Shown here piece after piece: positions 24,857 to 32,337 of a DNA stretch of 38,055 nucleotides (the stretch's first letter is position 1; each line of letters starts with the position of its first letter). The translations under genes and the position numbers were made by a program. This DNA is from a bacterium (lineage in GTDB: Bacteria > Ratteibacteria > UBA8468 > B48-G9 > DSTR01): the NCBI GenBank assembly GCA_029551285.1, contig JAKPFT010000006.1:1-38055 (forward strand), in the 5' to 3' direction. The notes below the pieces were generated by a model that made no database searches, was not told the DNA's origin, and saw only the letters and a program-made list of their open reading frames with translations.

Positions 24857-26197
24857 TCACATCAGCCGGGCAAAACCGTAGTACAGAAGAAAGAGGACGC
24901 TCAACACATACATCAGTGGACTTACCTTCTTCCACCGGCCGGCGAGAAGATTAATCAGCGTATAGGAGACAAGGCCAGCGGCCAGGCCATGAGCGATGTT
25001 GTACGTCAGGGGCATCATGATGATGGTTAGAAAAGCCGGCAAGCCCTCCGGAATATCAGAAAAATCTATCCTGGTGATCGGCTCCATCATAAAAAGTCCC
25101 ACCAGAATGAGCGCCGGCGCTACGGCGACCCCCGGAACCAGGCCAGCCAGCGGAGCAAAAAAGATAGCCAGGGCAAAACATAAGCCGACCACCACCGCCG
25201 TCAAACCGCTCCGGCCACCTTCCACCACGCCGGCCGCACTTTCTATGTAGGTGGTCACGGTGGTAGTACCGCAAAGGGCACCAATGACCGTGCCAAAAGC
25301 ATCTACCGCCAGAACTCTATCCGCCAGGGGAAAGGTCCCTTCTTCATCAAGAAGATTAAGTTTCGCTGCCAGTCCAGCGACGCTACCAACAGTATCAAAA
25401 ATGTCAAAAAACAGAAAGGTGAAAATCACCGGCAAAAGCGACCATTTCAGGGCCCCCAGAAGGTCAAGTTTAAGAAATGTTTGTTGAAAAACCTGCCAGG
25501 ATGGTAACTGAAAAATGTCAGAAAGACTCTGCGGCACCCTGGTTACTGTTGGACTGTCAGTACCCGGGACAAACATACCTGCTACCGTAATGAGCAGGAT
25601 ACTCCAGAGAAGAGCGCCCTTGACCCGGTAGGCCAGCAGCGCCGCGGTTACCAAAATTCCCGCTAACGAAAGCAGTACCGCTGGCGAATGAAGATTGCCC
25701 AGGGCTACCTTTACACCCGGGCTGGCCACCACAATGCTGGCGTCGCTCAGCCCGATAAAGGCAATGAAAATACCGATGCCAACACCGGCTGCCAGTTTCA
25801 GGCTCAGAGGAATGGCCCTGAAAATACTCCGGCGACAGGGAAGCAGCATAATTGCCAGAAAGATAATTCCTTCCCAGAAAACACAGCCTAAAGCCGCTGG
25901 CCAGGCAACCCCCATGCTTCCGGTCACCGTGAAGGCAAAGAAAGCGTTGTAGCCCATGCCTGCGGCCAGGGCGAAAGGAAGATTTGTTACCAGACCCATC
26001 AAAATGGTGGTCACGCAGGCAGAGATAGCCGTCGCCAGGACAGCAGCCTGAAAGGGAATACCTGACCTGGACAGCAAAGAAGGGTTGACGAAAAGGATAT
26101 AGGCCATGGTCATAAAGGTTACCAGGCCGGCCATAACCTCTTTTCCTGGCGTCGTCCCTTTCTCCTCAAGCGAAAAGAACTTTCCGGGTAGTTTCAT
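24857..26197 (-). CDS. NCS2-family purine permease (AzgA/PbuG-like)
   Basis: This 446-residue inner-membrane protein of about 12-14 helices belongs to the guanine/hypoxanthine permease group. It has VMAGLVTFMTMAYILFVNPSLL near the N-terminus, AAGMGYNAFFAF, VGIGIFIAFIGL, and TTTVTTYIESAAGVVEGGRSGLTAV in the substrate-site region. I start at ATG 26197 behind GGAGGGG; the frame opens 42 nt further upstream without a better start. It is monocistronic, with its own promoter and palindrome upstream. Proton-coupled import of adenine, guanine or hypoxanthine is the family role. Confidence 0.92.
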   Translation of the reverse strand: MKLPGKFFSLEEKGTTPGKEVMAGLVTFMTMAYILFVNPSLLSRSGIPFQAAVLATAISACVTTILMGLVTNLPFALAAGMGYNAFFAFTVTGSMGVAWPAALGCVFWEGIIFLAIMLLPCRRSIFRAIPLSLKLAAGVGIGIFIAFIGLSDASIVVASPGVKVALGNLHSPAVLLSLAGILVTAALLAYRVKGALLWSILLITVAGMFVPGTDSPTVTRVPQSLSDIFQLPSWQVFQQTFLKLDLLGALKWSLLPVIFTFLFFDIFDTVGSVAGLAAKLNLLDEEGTFPLADRVLAVDAFGTVIGALCGTTTVTTYIESAAGVVEGGRSGLTAVVVGLCFALAIFFAPLAGLVPGVAVAPALILVGLFMMEPITRIDFSDIPEGLPAFLTIIMMPLTYNIAHGLAAGLVSYTLINLLAGRWKKVSPLMYVLSVLFLLYYGFARLM

Positions 26198-26226
26198 CAC
26201 CCCTCCCTGCTTTCCTTTACGAGATA

Positions 26227-26270
26227 ATTCAAGCATCACTGGCTGAATTTTTCAACTTTCTGCAGTTGAA
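26227..26270 (-). promoter_or_regulatory. Candidate promoter and palindromic operator of the purine permease
   Basis: On the minus strand TTGAAA (26255-26250) and TTGAAT (26232-26227) are 17 bp apart. The -35 lies inside an inverted repeat, TTCAACT (26251-26257) with AGTTGAA (26264-26270), where a repressor could occlude polymerase. The regulator is unknown. Confidence 0.45.
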
Positions 26271-26296
26271 CCGAAATTCCGACACGACACCCGGAT

Positions 26297-26529
26297 TGTC
26301 AACCAGGGAAGATTTCAAGGCACGGTAGCCGATGTTGGAGATACAAGACATGCACCCAGAGCGGCAGCGGTCGGTAAGCGTCCCGAAAAGTCAATCCGGG
26401 ACGCAATACCTTACTCGGCGGTGTCTCCGGCTCGCCAGGTGGCGAATGAGTTCGTCCCCGCAGCCGATTGGGTGCGTAGTCTTGTCGGCAACGAGATTGT
26501 GTGGGCAGAAATATTCCGGAAGTTAGACA
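26297..26529 (+). repeat. Structured repeat element, copy 1 (type I)
   Basis: This 233-bp element is bounded by imperfect terminal inverted repeats (TGTCAACCAGGGAAGATTTC at the left; the right end reads GAAATATTCC...GTTAGACA). It matches copy 2 at 30824-31057 along its whole length and the core of copies 3 and 4. Internal helices include GTTG/CAAC with CAAGAC/GTCTTG (26334-26341 and 26485-26492 region), GCGTCCCG/CGGGACGC, and CTCGCC-AGGT-GGCGA. It carries no gene. Confidence 0.85.
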
Positions 26530-26624
26530 TTTTCTCAGTATACCTTGTCTATCTGATAATTCCGCAGTTGAAAAAACCGTGATAGAATACTTTTGTCTGA
26601 GGCACAAGCCATCGGGGAGGCATG

Positions 26625-27578
26625 ATGACTATCAGAGAGTTCATCTACCTGCTGGAAGAAAACCACCACCGCTACCATTTTCTCGGAGATGAGCTGGCTG
26701 GCGTGGTGGTCACCCTTGACCGGGAGGGACGAATCTTTGCCGTGCTGGAAAAGGAGGTAGTCAACCGGGTTAACCCTGACGCTTTCTGGGGAGAGAGCCA
26801 CCGGCAAAAGTATCTTAATCCGGGTGGCGATGTCCTCTGGCCAGCCCCGGAAGGCAGCCGTCTCGGTTACTTCTACACCACGGGTAGCTGGTCTGTTCCC
26901 GCCGGTTTGTGGCAGGCCAGGTACCAGGTGAAGCACAGCGGTGAAGATAGTGTCAGGATTGAAGCGGAAGTTGACCTGGTAAGTAACTCCGGACTGGGGC
27001 TGCCGGTTATCTTCCAGAGAGATATCAGGCTGGCAAAAACTTCCGGAGCCCTGGCGGTCACGACAGAGGAGAAAATTCAGTACCTCGGCAGAAGAATTCT
27101 TTCCCGGAAGGAACTTCTTTTAGCCCCCTGGACTCTGACCCAGATAGAGAGCGGACCCGGCTGTCTGGCTTTGTTTCCCGGAGTTTCCGAGGGTGAGATC
27201 CAGGACTTCTATGAAGACAGCCACAGGTGGCGTTCTCTGACTTCGGCTGGCTGGCAAACTCTTACTGAGGGACAACAGCGTTACCAGATTGGTCTGACAC
27301 CAGATGTGGAATGGATTGAGTTCTATCACCCTGACCGGCGTCTGAGGGTCCGACGGCAGGCAGAAAAGTTATCTTCTGGATTAGGTTACGTTGACATCGC
27401 TGACAGACCGGCCGATGAAGAACCGACTGGTTTCCTTACGCGTTACAGCATCTACAGCGACCCTGCTCTCTTTATGGAAATGGAAGCCGCTGGAGGCTGT
27501 CCGGAAAAGATTCATCCAGGAGATGTTCTTTCCCTGCGCGTCACCACCAGTTACTGCCTGGAAAAAAACAAGGCCTGA
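26625..27578 (+). CDS. Mutarotase-like protein (DUF6786-like), function unknown
   Basis: This 317-residue soluble protein is rich in beta strands and lacks a signal peptide. The layout (REFIYLLEEN, GVVVTLDREGRIFAVLE, then NPGGDVLWPAPEGSRLGY) resembles galactose-mutarotase-fold proteins of the DUF6786 type, which probably bind carbohydrate. I am only moderately sure of that family. Two adjacent ATGs occur at 26622 and 26625; GGGGAGG favours the second. It is followed 2 bp later by the DUF819 permease and lies between two direct copies of the structured repeat. Confidence 0.6.
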   Translation: MTIREFIYLLEENHHRYHFLGDELAGVVVTLDREGRIFAVLEKEVVNRVNPDAFWGESHRQKYLNPGGDVLWPAPEGSRLGYFYTTGSWSVPAGLWQARYQVKHSGEDSVRIEAEVDLVSNSGLGLPVIFQRDIRLAKTSGALAVTTEEKIQYLGRRILSRKELLLAPWTLTQIESGPGCLALFPGVSEGEIQDFYEDSHRWRSLTSAGWQTLTEGQQRYQIGLTPDVEWIEFYHPDRRLRVRRQAEKLSSGLGYVDIADRPADEEPTGFLTRYSIYSDPALFMEMEAAGGCPEKIHPGDVLSLRVTTSYCLEKNKA

Positions 27579-27580
27579 AA

Positions 27581-28747
27581 GTGCCCGTCCAACCCCTGAC
27601 CATTGTCGTTATTCTCCTCTCCGTAGAAGCGTTGGTTCTTTCTGCCGCGGCCTGGCCGCCGCTGAAGAAGGTTTTTTCCGTCCTGCCACCACTTTTCTGG
27701 ATTTATTTCCTTCCTATGGTACTGGCCACGACAGGACTGCTGCCAGCCAGACACCCGGTTTACGAAGCCATCACCACCACCCTGCTGCCGGCTGGTTTAA
27801 TTCTAATTCTTTTACCGGTTAATCTGAGAAACATTTTTAAACTCGGAGGCCAGGCGCTCACCATAATGCTGGCCGGCAGTCTCGGAATCATCCTGGGCGC
27901 GCCCCTGGTCATCCTGATTTTTAAGCCCTGGATGCCGGCTGACATCTGGAAAGGTTTTGGAGCCCTCTCCGGCTCCTGGATTGGCGGTAGTTCTAACATG
28001 CTGGCTATCAAAGAAGCCATCGGTACCCCCGAAGACATTTTCTTCTTAATGGTCATCATGGACACCGTTGTGGTTTACCTCTGGATGGCCACACTGATAG
28101 CTCTTTCTAATGTTCAGGAAAAGTTTGACCGCTGGAACAGAGCAAGGGTTGAGCCGGTGAAGGAAATTGCCGCCCGGGTGGCGACCGAAAATAGCAGAAA
28201 CCTGGTTCCACAGGTGCGCCATCTGGCTGGAATTCTGGCCATAGCCTTAGCCGGAAGCTGGCTCTCTTTCCAGTTAGGACAGACCTTACCGGAGATGAAA
28301 AATCTGCTGGCTCCCTTTACCTGGACTGTTATTATAGCTTCCTTGTTAGGCATCCTTCTTTCGGAGACACCGCTGCGGGAGATTGAGTCCTACGGAGCGT
28401 CGCGGCTTGGCTACCTGATGCTTTTTCTGGTATTAGCCTCTATCGGTGCCCGGGGAAATCTCTCCCGCATCAGTCAGGCACCGCTGCTGGTCATAGCGGG
28501 TTTCCTCTGGGTTTTTATCCATGCCGGAGTTTTAGTACTCACCGGCAGGTTACTGAGAGCGCCCCTGTGTCTGCTGGCCACTGCCAGTCAGGCCAACCTG
28601 GGCGGGCCGGCTTCAGCTCCGGTAGTGGCGGAAGCGTACCAGCCTGGATTGGCACCGGTTGGCGTACTGATGGCTATCTTAGGATTGCTCCTGGGTACTT
28701 TTCTGGGACTTCTGTGTTGCCAGTTATGCCGCCTCGTGGCCTCTTAG
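27581..28747 (+). CDS. DUF819 (YjcL-type) membrane permease
   Basis: This 388-residue membrane protein has about ten helices and the DUF819 hallmark FGALSGSWIGGSSNMLAIKEAI, a mirrored C-terminal LLATASQANLGGPASAPVVAEAY, and VIMDTVVVYLWM between them. The two halves show the inverted-repeat pattern common in carboxylate/anion transporters, but no DUF819 substrate is firmly established. GTG start at 27581 with AAGG at 7 nt. Coupling to the mutarotase-like gene upstream suggests uptake or export of a small sugar or acid. It ends 6 bp from the convergent DegT gene. Confidence 0.88.
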   Translation: MPVQPLTIVVILLSVEALVLSAAAWPPLKKVFSVLPPLFWIYFLPMVLATTGLLPARHPVYEAITTTLLPAGLILILLPVNLRNIFKLGGQALTIMLAGSLGIILGAPLVILIFKPWMPADIWKGFGALSGSWIGGSSNMLAIKEAIGTPEDIFFLMVIMDTVVVYLWMATLIALSNVQEKFDRWNRARVEPVKEIAARVATENSRNLVPQVRHLAGILAIALAGSWLSFQLGQTLPEMKNLLAPFTWTVIIASLLGILLSETPLREIESYGASRLGYLMLFLVLASIGARGNLSRISQAPLLVIAGFLWVFIHAGVLVLTGRLLRAPLCLLATASQANLGGPASAPVVAEAYQPGLAPVGVLMAILGLLLGTFLGLLCCQLCRLVAS

Positions 28748-28753
28748 AAACAA

Positions 28754-29989
28754 TCAGGTGTTGTTCACCACTGTCAGGAATTCCTCAGCCCGCCGGTAGA
28801 TTTCGCTGGTCGGCGAGGTGGCGGTGATGCCAAAACCTGCACCCAGACCCCGGTCGGAGATACCGATGGAAATGTTGATGGTGCGCCGGAGAATGTCTTC
28901 TGTCCGCGGCAGCATTCCCTTTCTGTATTGCACCTTCTTGCGGTAGTGGGGACAGGTAAACGGACATTTTTCGGGAGTGACCGTCAGCTGTTTCAAAAGT
29001 TGTTCCATATTGGCGTAAACGTGCCAGCCAGAATGGTCCACCGTGGTGGTATTGAGCTTTCTGGCCACCCTTCTGGCTTTTTCCGCGTCATGAAAAATAA
29101 CCGATAAAATGGTGGCGCATTCGCCTGCCTCATCGTTGAGTTTCCTGAAGGTGAAATGCTGGTTTCCAACCAGGAGACTCCGGAAAAGTTTCTTTTTTTC
29201 CCTCAAGACTTTCAGAATCGTCTCCAGTTTACCAAGCTGGGCCAGCAGCACCGCGCCGGTCAGTTCTGTCATTCTGAAATCCAGACCGAAAAATGGCCGG
29301 CGACCAATTTCTACACCCTGCCGCAGGGGACGGTGGCCCTGGTCATGGAAGGCAAAGGCGCGCTCATATACCCTGGTCTGACTCGTAACCACTGCCCCGC
29401 CATCCCCAGCCGTAATGGTCTTGAAGATGTTGAAGGAGAAAGCGCCGACATCGCCATAAGAACCGAGCCGCTTCCCGAGGTAACTGCCACCGCAGGCCTG
29501 GGCGCAATCCTCAATCAGGGCCAGTTTGTACTTCCTGGCCAGTTGCAGCAATGGTTTTAGAGCGCAGGGATTACCCAGCATGTGGACCGGCATGATGGCT
29601 GCGGTCCGGGATGTAATTTTCCTGGCCACATCCTGCGGGTCAATCGTTAAGGACTCGTCAATTTCGCAGAGCACCGGTACCGCCCGGGCAAAAACAACGG
29701 AAGAAATGGAGGCAATAAAGGTGTAACCCGGGACCAGCACTTCATCTCCAGGTCCGATGCCCAGAGCTGCCAGTCCGGTCAGCAGCGCCGAAGTTCCACT
29801 GTTGACAGCCAGCGCATGTTTAACCCCGAGATAACGAGCCAGTTCCTGCTCAAACTGCCATACCCTGGCCAGGAAATTGCCGGCCGACTTATCCCCGTAA
29901 CGAAAAAGATAACCCTTCTCTAAAACCTCCAGGACCTGCTTTCTCTCTTCCTCACCGAAAAATAAAGCCCCGGGACCAGCCATGGTCAT
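28754..29989 (-). CDS. DegT/DnrJ/EryC1/StrS aminotransferase, third paralogue
   Basis: This 411-residue PLP enzyme has its aldimine lysine at 190 (FSFNIFKTITAGDGG) and aspartate in LIEDCAQACGG. It carries AVNSGTSALL and GPGDEVLVPGYTF, with a late CPFTCPHYRKK motif like DegT 1. NDEAGECATI and WHVYANMEQLL are shared with the other two paralogues, marking a distinct subfamily. Here the partner is a creatininase-family enzyme in place of the two amidohydrolases, joined by an ATGA overlap at 29986-29989. The ATG at 29983 is a possible alternative start. Confidence 0.91.
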   Translation of the reverse strand: MTMAGPGALFFGEEERKQVLEVLEKGYLFRYGDKSAGNFLARVWQFEQELARYLGVKHALAVNSGTSALLTGLAALGIGPGDEVLVPGYTFIASISSVVFARAVPVLCEIDESLTIDPQDVARKITSRTAAIMPVHMLGNPCALKPLLQLARKYKLALIEDCAQACGGSYLGKRLGSYGDVGAFSFNIFKTITAGDGGAVVTSQTRVYERAFAFHDQGHRPLRQGVEIGRRPFFGLDFRMTELTGAVLLAQLGKLETILKVLREKKKLFRSLLVGNQHFTFRKLNDEAGECATILSVIFHDAEKARRVARKLNTTTVDHSGWHVYANMEQLLKQLTVTPEKCPFTCPHYRKKVQYRKGMLPRTEDILRRTINISIGISDRGLGAGFGITATSPTSEIYRRAEEFLTVVNNT

Positions 29990-30783
29990 TTCTCCCCGTT
30001 AAGTTCCTTCCTGAGAAAAGATACTAACTGTTGTAAGGTTTCAGTCCACAGACGTCGCCCGGCATCTTTTTTCGCCAGGCGCGGGTCTTCTTTTCTGCGC
30101 ACTGTATGGTCAGCGGTGGGCCTTCCCCGAAAAGTCAGGTCATCCACGATGGCCCAGCCAACATTAGCCAGTTTCTTCTTCGGAGATGGAAGAGCCTCCA
30201 GCTTTACGGTGGAAGGATACAGTGCCATCAGGGTGGCCGTCTCTTCCATGGTAGCGTGTGACCAGGCGCCCCGCGGATAATTAAGCGTCGGCATGACCAT
30301 TAACACGCGGCAGCACTTTCTGGCATTGAATTCTTTCTGAAGTCGCACCAGAACGGCTAAGTGATTTTCTCCTCCGTGTCCATTAACTATGACTATCTTC
30401 TCAAAGAGCCACTTTTCTACGAGCATCTCCAGAAAGTCTCTCATCACCACGGCCAGGGTTTCCTCACGAAAATAAAGGCTGGCCAGGCTGTTAGCAGGAA
30501 AGTCCATACCCACAATGTATTCCGCACCGGAAAAGCCAATACTTCGCAGCATCTCCGGAGAACGTTCTCTTTCCGTGCCAATAAAAAGTGTCGGCAGCAC
30601 CAGCCCGCCCAGTCTTCTGGCCAGGTAAAGCGCCGCCGCTTCGGCTCGCAAAGGGTCAACTCCCAGCGGCAGATGGGGACCATGCCATTCCAGAGGACCC
30701 ACAGGAAGGAAAATTAAAGCGTTTTTTCTCCTTTCCTCAATAATCTCTTCTGGTCTCAGAAACTGCAGACGCCGTTCTTTCAT
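29986..30783 (-). CDS. Creatininase-family amidohydrolase
   Basis: This 265-residue metal-dependent amidase of the creatininase/MftE type shows the metal motif PVGPLEWHGPHLPLGVD near residue 28 (Glu, His, His and Asp all present), VNGHGGENH in the middle, and HATMEETATLMAL carrying the conserved Glu. Family members hydrolyse cyclic or N-terminal amides such as creatinine, FAPy-type deformylation products and mycofactocin peptide; the substrate here is unknown. It is first in a two-gene operon with DegT 3, behind GGGGGTGAG, and directly adjoins repeat copy 2, whose outward end supplies a TTGACA. Confidence 0.9.
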   Translation of the reverse strand: MKERRLQFLRPEEIIEERRKNALIFLPVGPLEWHGPHLPLGVDPLRAEAAALYLARRLGGLVLPTLFIGTERERSPEMLRSIGFSGAEYIVGMDFPANSLASLYFREETLAVVMRDFLEMLVEKWLFEKIVIVNGHGGENHLAVLVRLQKEFNARKCCRVLMVMPTLNYPRGAWSHATMEETATLMALYPSTVKLEALPSPKKKLANVGWAIVDDLTFRGRPTADHTVRRKEDPRLAKKDAGRRLWTETLQQLVSFLRKELNGEK

Positions 30784-30823
30784 CGCTCACCCCCGGTTCA
30801 GAAGTCGTATATACCGCACGGCG

Positions 30824-31057
30824 TGTCAACGAGGGAAGATTTCAAGGCACGCTATCCGATGGCGCAGATACAAGACAAGCAGGCAAAGCGGCAGCGCCCG
30901 GTAAGCATCCCGGACAAGTCCAGCCGGGACGCAATACCTTACCCGGCGGTGTCTCCAGTTCGCCAGATAGCGAATGAGTTCGCTCCCGCAACCGATTGGG
31001 TACGTAGTCTTGTCTGCGACGAGACCGTATAGCCAGAAATCTTCCCGAAGTTAGACA
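30824..31057 (+). repeat. Structured repeat element, copy 2 (type I)
   Basis: This 234-bp element has terminal inverted repeats: left TGTCAACGAGGGAAGATTTC, right end GAAATCTTCCC...GTTAGACA, sharing GGGAAGATTTC exactly. It is nearly collinear with copy 1. Helices include GGCGCAGA (30861-30868) with TCTGCGAC (31013-31020), CCCGG/CCGGG, GGTAAG/CTTACC, and GTTCGCC-AGAT-AGCGAAT. It is in direct orientation to copies 1, 3 and 4 and carries no gene. Confidence 0.85.
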
Positions 31058-31130
31058 CATCCCTTCACTACCTTCGTTATGTCGGAATCTTGGCATGCTA
31101 ACCTGGCTACCACCCGGCTCTCTCCCGGGA

Positions 31131-31171
31131 TATAATATTTCAAATCAATAGCCAGTTCAATTGAACCTGGC
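31131..31171 (+). promoter_or_regulatory. -10 box and palindromic operator before the uronate genes
   Basis: TATAAT lies at 31131-31136. From 31151 to 31171 is a palindrome with arms GCCAGTTCAA and TTGAACCTGGC, perfect apart from one extra base. Its position at about +8 to +28 suits a GntR- or LacI-type repressor acting as a block. No good -35 is seen. Hexuronate control is inferred from the genes that follow. Confidence 0.5.
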
Positions 31172-31196
31172 ATAGCGAGGTAAGCGAGAAAAACCC

Positions 31197-32288
31197 ATGA
31201 ATAACAGGGAAAGATTTCTGCGCACCCTGCAGTTTCAACCAGTGGACCATCCGCCAGTCTACCCCGAAGCGGTCTGGTCAACAACCCTGGCCAGATGGAG
31301 ACAGGAAGGGCTGCCGGAAAATGTTTCCCCGCAGGAATACTTCGGTCTGGAGCCGCTGCCTCTGGTTTATGCCGGGCTGAACACCGGACCGTTTCCGCCC
31401 TTTGAGGAAAAAGTTCTTCACCAGGAGGGGCATCAGGAAGTAAGGATTGACCACTACGGCCGAACCATTCGTGACTACAACGATCACACCACCATGCCAG
31501 AGTGGCTTGACTTTCCGGTGAAGTCTCCGGATGAGCTGAAAAATCTTCTGGCAGAAAAATTCCATCCAGACCTTCTGGCTGAACGCTGGCCCTCAGACTG
31601 GTTGGCCCGGGTAAAAAAATGGCAGCAAGATGGTCCCGGTCGTGACTACATCCTTTTCCTGGACGGCGGCTGCTATTATGGAATCCTTCGCAATCTCTGC
31701 GGAGTGGAAACGGCCAGTTATCTTTTCTACGACGCAGCCGACCTGGTCAACGAACTTTTTGAAAGAGTAAATTTTTTCTGTCTGGAAGGGATTAACCGAG
31801 CCAGGCAGGCCGGACTGAACATAGATTACCTCGGCTTCGGTGAGGACATCGCCTTCAAAACAGGCCCGCTTGTTTCTCCCGACATTTTCCAAAAATTCTT
31901 TTTCCCCCGTTACCGGAAGGTGGTGGCAACGGCGGTGGAATCCGGTATTTCCCTTCTGGTTTACGACAGTGACGGCTGTCTGCTACCCTTGCTGGATGAC
32001 CTTCTAAAATCCGGCATTGACTGCTTCTGGCCCTGTGAAGTCGCGGCCGGGATGGACCCGCTTCTTCTCCGGAAAAAGTTAGGCTGCCGTTTGAAGATGC
32101 TGGGCGGTATTGACAAACGGGCCCTGCCGGGTGGTAAAGAGGCTATCAAAAAGGAGATTGACAGGAAAATTCCAGTGGTCCGGGAAGGTGGCTACATTCC
32201 GCGGATTGACCACTCGGTTTCCTCGGACATCAGTCTGGAGAATTACACCTTCTACCTTAACTACCTGCGGGAAATTCTGGAAAAGTAA
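31197..32288 (+). CDS. Uroporphyrinogen decarboxylase (URO-D) family protein
   Basis: This 363-residue TIM-barrel protein belongs to the URO-D/methyltransferase superfamily. It opens with NNRERFLRTLQFQPVDHPPV, typical of the non-haem branch, and has YLGFGEDIAFKTGPLVSP, VYDSDGCLLPLLDDL and KMLGGIDKRALPGG. Members include HemE and corrinoid methyltransferases MtaA/CmuA, but the HxC zinc motif of MtaA is not present and no haem genes lie nearby. Its position 49 bp before glucuronate isomerase suggests a role in sugar-acid metabolism. The RBS is weak (GAGG about 15 nt from the ATG). Confidence 0.85.
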   Translation: MNNRERFLRTLQFQPVDHPPVYPEAVWSTTLARWRQEGLPENVSPQEYFGLEPLPLVYAGLNTGPFPPFEEKVLHQEGHQEVRIDHYGRTIRDYNDHTTMPEWLDFPVKSPDELKNLLAEKFHPDLLAERWPSDWLARVKKWQQDGPGRDYILFLDGGCYYGILRNLCGVETASYLFYDAADLVNELFERVNFFCLEGINRARQAGLNIDYLGFGEDIAFKTGPLVSPDIFQKFFFPRYRKVVATAVESGISLLVYDSDGCLLPLLDDLLKSGIDCFWPCEVAAGMDPLLLRKKLGCRLKMLGGIDKRALPGGKEAIKKEIDRKIPVVREGGYIPRIDHSVSSDISLENYTFYLNYLREILEK

Positions 32289-32337
32289 GAATGATGAATC
32301 GCAGGAAAGGTTAGAACTTCCTGGGGAAAGGAGCCAG

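Noticed and set aside
30842-31096. Small open frames within the structured repeats
   Set aside because: They differ between copies, have no ribosome sites, and are not conserved as protein while the base-paired structure is.
31950-32060. MtaA-type zinc methyltransferase motif in the URO-D family protein
   Set aside because: The HxC motif is replaced by DSDGC and no corrinoid protein gene is adjacent, so a methyltransferase call is not justified.
32110-32337. N-terminal extension of glucuronate isomerase
   Set aside because: It overlaps the upstream URO-D gene, lacks family similarity, and a good RBS lies before the ATG at 32338.
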